Source: CAYJEO01 sp044432805 (lineage in GTDB: Bacteria; Bacillota_I; Bacilli_A; RF39; UBA660). Taken from it: DNA of 9,817 bases. The DNA lies in the NCBI GenBank assembly GCA_044432805.1, contig JAWXUI010000038.1:1-9817 (forward strand), in the 5' to 3' direction. A program made the position numbers and the translations under genes. Under the pieces are notes generated by a model that made no database searches, was not told the origin of the DNA, and was given only the letters and a program-made list of their open reading frames with translations. Below are positions 1-7,187 of the stretch, one piece after another (the first letter of the stretch is position 1; each line of letters begins with the position of its first letter).

Positions 1-453
1 ACTTAAAGCATCTTTTTTTAAAATCAAATCATCCTTAAAAAGATCAATTATTTCTTGTTGCTTACCCTTTAAAACAACTCTTTTGTTTAACTTCAAATAA
101 CTAATTAACTTCTTATTAACAACAGTATTAATACTTGCCTTAAGAGCCGATGGTAACATAGCTTGATAACAACTAATTAAATTACTCAAAGTCTTTTTAG
201 ACATATATTTTCCCAAATCTAATAACTCTTCGTTTAAAACAGGATATTTATCAATAACCCTAATAATACTCTTTAATTCAATTTCACTTTTTGTCCCAAA
301 ACCAATTATAAAACCCTCAAGAGTCCTACTACCAAAAGGAACTTCAACTCTCTTACCAACCTCTACTTCTTTTTCTAAAAAAGAAGGAACAAAATAACTA
401 AAAGTTTGATTTATTTTTTGAGCTTTTAACTCAACTAAAACATCTATTATCAA
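1..453 (-). CDS. priA: Primosomal protein N' (PriA helicase), N-terminal part, cut by window edge
   Basis: PriA is the 3'-to-5' helicase that recognises stalled or collapsed forks and reloads the replisome. Only the first 151 codons lie here, open to the edge. The N-terminal 3'-DNA-end-binding domain is clear: VLVELKA near residues 5-11, FSYFVP at 18-23 and the hallmark GKRVEVPFG at 33-41, followed by EGFIIGF. A winged-helix-like stretch follows (about residues 65-115); the helicase core would lie beyond the edge. The start is TTG at 453-451, because AGGTGAT at 464-458 sits at ideal distance and the nearest upstream ATG (470-468) is immediately followed by TAG. A TATAAT box lies just upstream, directly after the terminator of the preceding helicase gene, so it is probably transcribed alone or first in its unit. 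The identification rests on recognised family motifs; the truncation is only the window boundary. Confidence 0.9.
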   Translation of the reverse strand, partial: MIIDVLVELKAQKINQTFSYFVPSFLEKEVEVGKRVEVPFGSRTLEGFIIGFGTKSEIELKSIIRVIDKYPVLNEELLDLGKYMSKKTLSNLISCYQAMLPSALKASINTVVNKKLISYLKLNKRVVLKGKQQEIIDLFKDDLILKKDALS

Positions 454-464
454 ATAAATCACCT
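454..464 (-). promoter_or_regulatory. Shine-Dalgarno site fixing the TTG start of priA
   Basis: AGGTGAT at 464-458 lies 6 bases (counted from AGGTG) before TTG at 453-451. No in-frame ATG is available at the family's expected N-terminus, so this site decides for a TTG start. Confidence 0.75.
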
Positions 465-472
465 CTACATCA

Positions 473-478
473 ATTATA
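473..478 (-). promoter_or_regulatory. -10 box of the priA promoter
   Basis: A perfect TATAAT at 478-473, two bases after the T-tract of the upstream terminator. No good -35 hexamer is visible at 16-18 bp. The predicted leader is only about 14 bases long before the TTG start. Confidence 0.55.
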
Positions 479-480
479 CT

Positions 481-505
481 AAAAAAAAGAACAAAAGTCC
501 TTTTT
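481..505 (-). terminator. Rho-independent terminator after the HA-repeat helicase gene
   Basis: Arms 505-497 and 492-484 form a 9-bp stem (one G-T pair, core GGAC/GTTC) with a TTTT loop, followed by further T residues to 481. It begins about ten bases after the TAA stop at 515. The stem is AT-rich and therefore moderate, but position and T-run are right. Confidence 0.6.
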
Positions 506-514
506 AATTTAAAA

Positions 515-3070
515 TTATTTTTTTAAAACATATTTCTTATCAGTATAAAAATCATTTACATTAAACTGTTCTTGAATCATAAAAGGAGTCATAAAAAATA
601 TCGGATGCAACGTATTATTAATAACAAACTCAAAATTATTTTCTTCCAAATATTTTAACTTCATCAAAACATACTCCGCATTTAACTTTTCTAATTCACT
701 CTTATGCATACTATAATCAATATTATACATAAAACAAATTTCTTTTATTTTTCTTTTATTTTCTCTTGGAAACCAAACAAAATCTAATTCATTTAATAAC
801 TCAATATTATCTAAACTTAAAGCTTCTTTATTTAATCTTCTTCCACTGACCCAATTACCAAGTTTAAAACCATCTTTTGTAACGTATTTAAACGGTACAC
901 TTACATGTCCAAACTCCATTTTAAACAAAACTAATAATTTATAATTTTCTAAAAAATCTCTATCAGATAAATCCCATATTATACCCAAATCATCTAACAA
1001 CTTTTTCTTATCCAAAGATAAATCTTTATTATTTCTTTGTCTACTTAACCAAAAACCAATTTTACAACCATTACATTCATAATCTTGCTTAATATCAATA
1101 TGTCCTAACTCATCATACACTTGTTTTAACACATTATAATTTGTATTCCATACATCATCAAAAACATCAAAAATAAACCCAATATCCTCTAATCTTTTCT
1201 TTCTTTCCAAATTCATTCTTTTATTACCTCTTTGAGTCCTTACCCAAATCCCAAGTTCGTAATCATCTATAACATAATTTTCAACAACTTTTAAGTGTCC
1301 ATATTTTTCCTTAAACTGCAACAACAAATTAAAATAAACATCAAATCGCTCTTCAAAGACATCAAAAACAAATCCACTATCTTTTAATTTTGTTCTTCTT
1401 TCTAAACTTAACTTTTTATTACTTCTCTGTCTAGAAACCCAGTTTCCTAATCTATAACCTTCTTCGGTTATATAATCACTATGCACTACAGCAGAATTAA
1501 ATTTTTCTTTATATATCATAAAAAGCCCAAAATAAAATTCCCACTGATCTTTATAAAAATCATAACAAAAACCGATACTATCTAACTTTCTTCTTTTATC
1601 TTCACTTATATTAAGTCTTGGATCCTTATACGTTTGTACAAAAACACCCAAAGTATAACCATTTTCATCATAATTTATTCCATCAAATGTTTTAAATGAT
1701 TTATAAACATTACAATGGCCATAATGATTTTTAAAATTAGTTAACAAAAGAAAATAATCATCAAAATTTAATCTTTTAATATTACTTTTTATAGCTGTTA
1801 AAATATTAAACAATTCAACATTTTCCATTTCAATTTTAAAATCTATTTCTTCCTCTGATTTAAACATTAAAGGTCTAAAAGCATTGCTTTTTTTAGCTTC
1901 TTTAAATCTATGTTTTATATTATCTTCTAATTCTTTTATAAAAGTTAAATTATTTGTTAAATCAATTATCAAAGGATTTTCTGAAAAAACACTTAAAGCA
2001 CGCCCTATTTGTTCGTAATATACAATATCAGAATTAGTTGTTCTACCAAGTATTACACCATCTAAATCTTTAACATGGCTTCCCTCATTATATTGATTTA
2101 TCGCAAACATTATTTGTAACTTATCAGAAACTAAATTACCATCTAAATCTTTTTTTAAACTAAATGCTTTTCGATTTTCATATCCTTCCTTAGGATTATC
2201 ACTAGTAGTTTTATATAAAACAAAATCATCTTCATCTAAAAATTGCAATAATTCTTGTCTTATTGACTCCATTATATCATCAATACTTTTATCATTTCTT
2301 GAAGTTATACCAGGACAAAAATAAATATATCTTCCATCTCGTTTTAAATTACTTTTTAAAATAGTTCCAATATCACTTTCTTTTTTTATCAATGTTTTTA
2401 TACTAGATAATTGTCTAGTTAATTCTTTTTTATATGAAGCAGGCAATTTTGATTTACTTAATTGAACTTCTAAACTATTAGCAAACTCCAACAAATGTAT
2501 ATATCCTGATTTATAAATAGGTTGCTTTAAAATACCATCTAATATAGCATCACTTAAATCATAGCGACTCACAACAGTATCAGAAAACAACTCAACACCA
2601 CCATCTTGTGCCATATCTCGTTCATATATCGTATTTCTATCTCTTATAGTATACGCTGTCATACCCAATACTTTAGCATCCTTATTATTCTTTATTAAAG
2701 TATCTATTCTCTTTCCCCATACAGGCGCTCCAATATGATGAAATTCATCTAATATTATATAATCATACTTTAATTTTTTTAAATCTTCTAATGATAAATC
2801 AACTAAACTTTGATATGTAATAATTTCTAAATTATCAAGCAAATACATTAAATTATTTTCTTTTAATATTGAAATAATATGTTCCTTTATTGAATTATAC
2901 GGAACAACAAATAATCCCTTTTTATTAAAATTTTCCAAAATAAAATTTATAGCAATATACGATTTACCAGAACCAGTTGCATGCACTAAACTTGCAATAT
3001 TCTCTTTTTCTAAACGTTTATTAACTAATTTACCTGTTTTTTCATTATGTGGTAATAAATCAAGCCCCAT
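515..3070 (-). CDS. SF2 DEAD/DEAH-like helicase with five helicase-associated (HA) repeats
   Basis: An 851-residue superfamily 2 ATPase predicted to act on nucleic acid in the cytoplasm. Seen: Walker A ATGSGKS at 31-37, motif II DEFHH at 108-112, motif III region GMTAYT at 136-141, a motif V-like NEGSHV at 328-333 and motif VI QIGRALS at 354-360. RDMA near 151-154 and the following LxxAIxxGILxxP-like segment (172-184) fit a known DEFH-type family. From about 435 to 768 come five tandem repeats, each centred on LGxWV (474, 541, 606, 671, 737) followed in most by QRxNK and ending GFxxD; this is the helicase-associated (HA, PF03457-type) domain, thought to bind nucleic acid. Residues 770-851 form a tail I cannot assign. 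The start is supported by GGGGAG at 3082-3077. It has its own promoter and terminator. The precise role (defence, repair or mobile-element function) is unknown. Confidence 0.88.
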   Translation of the reverse strand: MGLDLLPHNEKTGKLVNKRLEKENIASLVHATGSGKSYIAINFILENFNKKGLFVVPYNSIKEHIISILKENNLMYLLDNLEIITYQSLVDLSLEDLKKLKYDYIILDEFHHIGAPVWGKRIDTLIKNNKDAKVLGMTAYTIRDRNTIYERDMAQDGGVELFSDTVVSRYDLSDAILDGILKQPIYKSGYIHLLEFANSLEVQLSKSKLPASYKKELTRQLSSIKTLIKKESDIGTILKSNLKRDGRYIYFCPGITSRNDKSIDDIMESIRQELLQFLDEDDFVLYKTTSDNPKEGYENRKAFSLKKDLDGNLVSDKLQIMFAINQYNEGSHVKDLDGVILGRTTNSDIVYYEQIGRALSVFSENPLIIDLTNNLTFIKELEDNIKHRFKEAKKSNAFRPLMFKSEEEIDFKIEMENVELFNILTAIKSNIKRLNFDDYFLLLTNFKNHYGHCNVYKSFKTFDGINYDENGYTLGVFVQTYKDPRLNISEDKRRKLDSIGFCYDFYKDQWEFYFGLFMIYKEKFNSAVVHSDYITEEGYRLGNWVSRQRSNKKLSLERRTKLKDSGFVFDVFEERFDVYFNLLLQFKEKYGHLKVVENYVIDDYELGIWVRTQRGNKRMNLERKKRLEDIGFIFDVFDDVWNTNYNVLKQVYDELGHIDIKQDYECNGCKIGFWLSRQRNNKDLSLDKKKLLDDLGIIWDLSDRDFLENYKLLVLFKMEFGHVSVPFKYVTKDGFKLGNWVSGRRLNKEALSLDNIELLNELDFVWFPRENKRKIKEICFMYNIDYSMHKSELEKLNAEYVLMKLKYLEENNFEFVINNTLHPIFFMTPFMIQEQFNVNDFYTDKKYVLKK

Positions 3071-3100
3071 ATATTTCTCCCCTTTTTTAATTTAGAAAAT

Positions 3101-3109
3101 ATTATAACA
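3101..3109 (-). promoter_or_regulatory. Extended -10 promoter of the HA-repeat helicase gene
   Basis: TGTTATAAT at 3109-3101 is a perfect TG-extended -10 element. There is no convincing -35 hexamer, which extended -10 promoters can dispense with. It lies directly after the T-tract of the DUF2130 terminator and about 30 bases before the ATG, with GGGGAG between. Confidence 0.7.
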
Positions 3110-3115
3110 CAAATC

Positions 3116-3141
3116 AAAAAAAAAACTAGTCTTCTAGTTTT
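3116..3141 (-). terminator. Rho-independent terminator overlapping the DUF2130 stop codon
   Basis: A perfect 8-bp stem, AAAACTAG (3141-3134) with CTAGTTTT (3129-3122), loop AAGA, then a T-run to 3116. The left arm is made of the last sense codons and the TAG stop (3128-3126) lies inside the right arm, so the hairpin is part of the coding end. Confidence 0.8.
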
Positions 3142-4334
3142 AATTTTTCAAACTTTTCCTTCATAGTAGGATTATTTTTAGTTATCTTTTTAATACTCAA
3201 CTCTTGAGCCTTATTATTTGCCAAACGCAAATTATTCTCAGAAGATAACAAATTAGCTTTTGTTTTTTCTAAAGACTTAATAGTATCATCAATACCTTTA
3301 ATCGCTAAAGTAAACTTATTTGATGCAAGTTCATAATTTTTACTAAATTTATCTTTAAAATCATTCATTTCTTTTTCAAAATTAGAAACATCAATATGTT
3401 GATTATTATATTCAATTAATTGTTCTTTATAAGTTATAGAATTAAGCGCCGCATTTCTTAATAAAGTAATAATTGGAATAAAAAATTGAGGTCTAATCAC
3501 ATACATTTTTTCATATTTATGTGACATATCTACAATACCTGTATTATATAACTCATTATCACTTTCCAACAAAGAAACTAATATAGCATACTCACAATTT
3601 TTCTCTTTTCTATCTTTATCTAATTCCTTTAAGAAATCTTCATTCTTCTTCTTAGTAGCAGTTGTATCCATTTCATTTTTCATCTCAAACATAATAGAAA
3701 TATACTCAACATTATTATCAGAAAAATCTTTGAAAATATAATCACCCTTACTACCCGTTTTAGAATCATTATCTTTTTCAAAATAAGCATTTTTAAAACC
3801 AGTCGCTCTTAATTTATTAAATTCAATTTCACAATGTAACTCTAATGTTTCACCTAACATTTTTGTTGACATTTTAGTTTTTAAATCTTTATAGTAACTA
3901 ATAACATCATTCTTCTCTGATAATTTATTTTCATAATCTTCTTTCATATTTTTTATTATATCTTGGTTATTAGCTTTCATAGTTTCAGTAACTAATTGCA
4001 ACCTATTAATTTCTTTTTCTTTTAACAATAATTCATTTGATCTCATTTCGTCATTTTCTTTTAATCTTAATAAAGTTTTAGTATCTACTAATTTCAAGTC
4101 ATTTTTAAGTTTTTCTAGTTCTTTACCAGATTCAGCCATTTGTTGTTCAAAATTCAACTTATATTTAGCCTCTAATAATTTCATTTCATTTTCATTAATA
4201 CGATTAATATTATTAAGTTTCTCTTCTAATTCATGCCTATATTCCCTATCTTTAATTTGATTTACAATCGATTGATAAACATTTTCATCAATACTAAATA
4301 CTTCTCCACATTTTGGACATTTTATTTCTTTCAT
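3126..4334 (-). CDS. DUF2130 family protein: CPKC knuckle, coiled coil, nuclease-like core
   Basis: A 402-residue protein matching the DUF2130 family nearly end to end by recollection of its conserved blocks. Residues 1-15 carry CPKCG (6-10), a single Cys pair that could bind zinc in a dimer. Residues 28-150 are a charged, Leu/Lys/Glu-rich coiled coil. The conserved core (about 155-300) contains FEKDND, SKGDYIF (D198), ISIMFEMKNE (E217, K219), KELDKDR, LVSLLE, YNTGIVD and RPQFFIPIITLLRNAALNS. A second helical region (305-380) follows, and the end KITKNNPTM is also typical. The Asp then Glu-x-Lys after hydrophobic strands resembles a PD-(D/E)XK nuclease core; this is inference, and biochemical function in the family is not known to me. 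The start has AAGAAGGTGA just upstream. It sits between a HerA ATPase and an SF2 helicase on the same strand, with its own promoter and terminator. Confidence 0.92.
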   Translation of the reverse strand: MKEIKCPKCGEVFSIDENVYQSIVNQIKDREYRHELEEKLNNINRINENEMKLLEAKYKLNFEQQMAESGKELEKLKNDLKLVDTKTLLRLKENDEMRSNELLLKEKEINRLQLVTETMKANNQDIIKNMKEDYENKLSEKNDVISYYKDLKTKMSTKMLGETLELHCEIEFNKLRATGFKNAYFEKDNDSKTGSKGDYIFKDFSDNNVEYISIMFEMKNEMDTTATKKKNEDFLKELDKDRKEKNCEYAILVSLLESDNELYNTGIVDMSHKYEKMYVIRPQFFIPIITLLRNAALNSITYKEQLIEYNNQHIDVSNFEKEMNDFKDKFSKNYELASNKFTLAIKGIDDTIKSLEKTKANLLSSENNLRLANNKAQELSIKKITKNNPTMKEKFEKLKLED

Positions 4335-4353
4335 AAATTCACCTTCTTAATTT

Positions 4354-4362
4354 ATTTTATCA
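4354..4362 (-). promoter_or_regulatory. Extended -10 promoter of the DUF2130 gene
   Basis: TGATAAAAT at 4362-4354 is a TG-extended -10 with one mismatch in the hexamer. The -35 position (CAGTAA) is poor and falls in the loop of the upstream terminator. An AAGAAGGTGA ribosome site follows immediately before the ATG at 4334. Confidence 0.6.
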
Positions 4363-4390
4363 CAAAAAAAGACTTTTTACTGTCTATTTT
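4363..4390 (-). terminator. Weak Rho-independent terminator at the herA stop codon
   Basis: AGAC (4385-4382) pairs with GTCT (4373-4370) around an 8-base loop. After one T-T mismatch the A-run of the last Lys codons can pair with the T-run down to 4363. The AG of the TAG stop (4386-4384) lies in the left arm. The GC core is short, so this is the least certain of the terminators. Confidence 0.45.
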
Positions 4391-6153
4391 TTTTCTATAA
4401 ACCAAACTTTACTAACATCACATGAATCTGATGATGGTGAAGGGTCTGGCATACTCATTTTTATTAAAACAGGCACTTTAAATGCTGATCCAAAACCAAT
4501 ACAAGTTCCAGGTTGTAATATTCTTAATCTTTTTATTACTTCATTTGTAATATTTGGAACCATTTGTTGTATATATTCAACATCTTTTGGATGTAGCATC
4601 TTGAATATTAAGAAATTACTACATTGTGATAAAGATGTTTCAGATAACTCAGAAGGTCTTTGTGAAATTAAACCTAGCATAACACCATATTTTCTTCCTT
4701 CTTTTGTAATACGATCAAATATATTATAACCCAACAAATAAGCATCATTATCATTTTGTACATATCTATGTGCTTCTTCTAAAACTATATGAAATGGTAA
4801 CGAATTTCTTTTGTCTAAATTTTTAGAATATTCAAAAATTAACCTAGAATATATTTTTGTTATTGTTTTTGCTAATCTATCATCGATAGAATTTATATTA
4901 AAATTAATAATTTGCGCTTTTCTTCCGTTTTCTGCAGTTACTAAACTTCTAATATATTGCTCTAAAGTAATATAATTTGGATAATCAAAATATTTAGATT
5001 CATCACTTTCAACTAAACTATGTAATCTTACTTTCAAAACATTTGCTTCATCAAATATTTTATCACTTTTTAAAACACCTTCAGAAATAAGAGCAAAATC
5101 AAAAGCCATTTTTAAATCATTTAAATTAAATTTAAAAGATCCATCTGGCAAATTAAGTTCTAAATTATCAACTAAAAAAGATTCAATAAACGTTGTTAAC
5201 AATTCCATTTCTCTTATTTTACCCGTATTATCTATCAATAAACATTGTTTTAACGGTCTTGTATATCCAGGTTGATAAACTGGAGTTTCTAAATTTAACT
5301 GACTAGTTTTATATGTAGATAAAACCGAAAAAACTTGGTCTCTTATTTGCGCGGGTGGTTTTCCGCTTGATAATATATCAAGAATAGCCCTTGATACTAT
5401 ATCGTTTTTATGCTTTATTACTTGATCCTCTGCTTTACCAAAAATTGTAACTAACTTTAATGCTTTTTCTATTATTGGCAACTGTTTATGGTCAGTAGCA
5501 CCTAATAAAAGCGCTAAATCATCAACTGACATTAACCACAATGGAATTCTTAATATTTCTGTTTCACTAAATTTTAAATTAGTCGTGTATGTTTTAAAAC
5601 TTATTTCAGGAGTTTTCTCATGTAACTTACTAAATGCATTATGGTATTCTCCGTATGCATCAAATATTAATATACTAGCTCGATATGGTATCGATTTTTT
5701 CTTTTCAAATAAATTTTGAAAAATACGCGCGACTGAACAAGATTTACCTGAACCCGTTGAACCAAATATAGTAAAATGGTTTGAAAAAAATTGATTTACA
5801 TCTACACCTAACGGAACACCTTCATATATAGGACTTTCACCTAAAAGTAAATGTTTACTCTCAGAATAATTTTCTATACCAATAATCATTGGTATTTTTT
5901 CTTTTGAAACCAATTTTACTGCAGCATTAAAAGACGGTTTTTTTACAACACCAAAAACAAATTTTTCGTTTATAATTTCTCCAAGCAAATTAGCCGAAGC
6001 AATTCCTTCTTTTATATCCATAATCTCTGCTACATTTATTTTTTGGTCATCTTCCAAAACAACATGTAAATTTAACAGTGATGGAATATTTAATGCTTCA
6101 TTTAACTTAATAAAAACCACATTTTCTTCTATTGATACTATCTTTCCTAACAT
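4384..6153 (-). CDS. herA: HerA/DUF87-type hexameric DNA-translocase ATPase
   Basis: A 589-residue HerA-FtsK superfamily ATPase. HerA proteins form hexameric rings that pump double-stranded DNA, usually with a partner nuclease such as NurA. An N-terminal beta-barrel (HAS-barrel-like, about 1-75) precedes Walker A GSTGSGKS at 131-138 and the HerA-typical FDAYGEY at 164-170. Walker B with adjacent glutamates is IVLEEAHRYV at 456-465, followed by RITKEGRKYG and the sensor block ISQRPSELS at 496-504, SQCSNF and HPKDVEYI. The length is normal for bacterial HerA. AGGAGG at 6166-6161 lies 7 bases before the ATG. No NurA, SIR2 or DUF4297 gene is visible; the next gene encodes DUF2130, a possible nuclease partner. 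VirB4 or a conjugative coupling ATPase is less likely because no secretion genes are nearby and the HerA signature motifs fit better. Confidence 0.9.
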   Translation of the reverse strand: MLGKIVSIEENVVFIKLNEALNIPSLLNLHVVLEDDQKINVAEIMDIKEGIASANLLGEIINEKFVFGVVKKPSFNAAVKLVSKEKIPMIIGIENYSESKHLLLGESPIYEGVPLGVDVNQFFSNHFTIFGSTGSGKSCSVARIFQNLFEKKKSIPYRASILIFDAYGEYHNAFSKLHEKTPEISFKTYTTNLKFSETEILRIPLWLMSVDDLALLLGATDHKQLPIIEKALKLVTIFGKAEDQVIKHKNDIVSRAILDILSSGKPPAQIRDQVFSVLSTYKTSQLNLETPVYQPGYTRPLKQCLLIDNTGKIREMELLTTFIESFLVDNLELNLPDGSFKFNLNDLKMAFDFALISEGVLKSDKIFDEANVLKVRLHSLVESDESKYFDYPNYITLEQYIRSLVTAENGRKAQIINFNINSIDDRLAKTITKIYSRLIFEYSKNLDKRNSLPFHIVLEEAHRYVQNDNDAYLLGYNIFDRITKEGRKYGVMLGLISQRPSELSETSLSQCSNFLIFKMLHPKDVEYIQQMVPNITNEVIKRLRILQPGTCIGFGSAFKVPVLIKMSMPDPSPSSDSCDVSKVWFIEKK

Positions 6154-6182
6154 ATTAATTCCTCCTATTTTATTCTAATAAT

Positions 6183-6188
6183 ATTATA
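6183..6188 (-). promoter_or_regulatory. -10 box of the herA promoter
   Basis: TATAAT at 6188-6183 preceded by GGG, so only the G of a TG extension is matched. The 17-bp -35 position falls in the terminator T-tract and is not recognisable. The predicted leader of about 22 bases contains a perfect AGGAGG. Confidence 0.55.
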
Positions 6189-6202
6189 CCCTATTAACAA
6201 AT

Positions 6203-6228
6203 AAAAAAAAAGTTAAATTAAACTTTTT
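6203..6228 (-). terminator. Rho-independent terminator overlapping the yqeH stop codon
   Basis: Perfect 8-bp stem AAAAAGTT (6228-6221) with AACTTTTT (6214-6207), 6-base loop, then T residues to 6203. The left arm is the Lys-Ser-Leu codons and the right arm includes two bases of the TAA stop (6215-6213). It separates yqeGH from herA. Confidence 0.7.
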
Positions 6229-7187
6229 CTTGTATAAACTGATACATTAGGTAAAGTATAAACAACCACTTTTCCTTTTTTAAAAGCTTTTACAAACCCT
6301 AGACCTTGTATAACAATATCTTGATTTGGAAAAACATTTAACGTATGCTTTACTAAATTTTCTGGTTTTTCTACTTCTTTATAAAGTCTATTTGTTTTTA
6401 ATAAAGAAGATATATAAAATGTTAAATTATTATTATCTGCTTCTAAATACACTAAATCTTCTATAGTTATTGTTGAAAAACATCTTAATTGATAAGTTAG
6501 CGGTTTTATCCCGTTTTTAGGCATAATTTTTTTTATCATTGAAACATCAACATAGTTTATTATATTGCCATCATCTAATAAACCTGGAGTATCTATTAAT
6601 GTTAAACTATCACTTACTACAACATTTATTGTATTAAGAGTTGTAGAAGGCAATAACGAAGTTGTTATATCACTTTCATGAACTGAATAATTTTTTATTA
6701 TTTTATTTATCAATGTTGATTTACCTGCATTAGTAAATCCAACAACATACACATTTTTTGATGTTTGGTGTTTTTTTATTAAACCCATTAGATTATCTAA
6801 GTTCAAATTCTTTGTTGTACTTATTAAAATTTTATCTAAATATCCATCAAAATATTCTAGTAGTTTTTTATTATTTACTACTTTAGGTAGAACATCTCTT
6901 TTAGTTATAACTAATAAAATATCGTTTTCTAAATATTTTTTAATAATTTCTAAATTAGAACTTATATCAAATATATCAACTATTAATAAAACTAAATCTG
7001 TTTTATTAATTTGTTTTAAAATATTTATAAATTCATTATTATCTTTATCAATTACTAAATAATCACCATAATTTTTAATTCTAAAACATCTTTGACATAT
7101 AGTATCTTCATATATATCATTTGCATATCCTGGTTTATTTTTATCTTCATTTTGTAATACGGCCCCACAGCCTAAACACTTATTCAT
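6213..7187 (-). CDS. yqeH: Ribosome biogenesis GTPase YqeH
   Basis: A circularly permuted GTPase needed for assembly of the 30S ribosomal subunit. The N-terminal zinc finger is CLGC (4-7) plus CQRC (31-34). The permuted G-motif order is visible: G4 TKRD at 95-98, G5-like STTK at 123-126, then G1 GFTNAGKS at 150-157, G2 threonines around 175-183 and G3 DTPG at 199-202. At 324 residues it is shorter than the roughly 366 of the Bacillus subtilis protein, chiefly in the C-terminal RNA- or protein-binding domain, but the ending VVVYTLPNVSVYTRKSL looks natural. The ATG overlaps the end of yqeG by 8 bp (ATGAATAA) and its AAAGGAAG ribosome site lies inside yqeG, so translation is probably coupled. 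A terminator follows at once, so the wider yqeH cluster of other Firmicutes is not continued here. Confidence 0.95.
   Translation of the reverse strand: MNKCLGCGAVLQNEDKNKPGYANDIYEDTICQRCFRIKNYGDYLVIDKDNNEFINILKQINKTDLVLLIVDIFDISSNLEIIKKYLENDILLVITKRDVLPKVVNNKKLLEYFDGYLDKILISTTKNLNLDNLMGLIKKHQTSKNVYVVGFTNAGKSTLINKIIKNYSVHESDITTSLLPSTTLNTINVVVSDSLTLIDTPGLLDDGNIINYVDVSMIKKIMPKNGIKPLTYQLRCFSTITIEDLVYLEADNNNLTFYISSLLKTNRLYKEVEKPENLVKHTLNVFPNQDIVIQGLGFVKAFKKGKVVVYTLPNVSVYTRKSLI

Noticed and set aside
481..530. Homopolymeric A/T tracts as phase-variable repeats
   Set aside because: The runs of 8-10 bases are accounted for by terminator tails and Lys codons and are ordinary in so AT-rich a genome.
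769..1768. Tandem HA repeats as a nucleotide-level repeat or CRISPR-like array
   Set aside because: The periodicity is only at protein level, within one open frame; no identical repeated DNA units with spacers are seen.
3560..4260. DUF2130 coiled coil as an SMC/Rad50-type protein
   Set aside because: There is no Walker A or B motif, and the C-terminal half matches the DUF2130 core closely.
4384..6153. HerA homologue as a VirB4 or TraD component of a conjugative element
   Set aside because: No relaxase, secretion or transfer genes are visible and the FDAYGEY and SQRPSELS blocks are HerA-like.
6195..6200. TTGTTA as the -35 box of herA
   Set aside because: It lies only 6 bases from the TATAAT, far too close for a -35/-10 pair.
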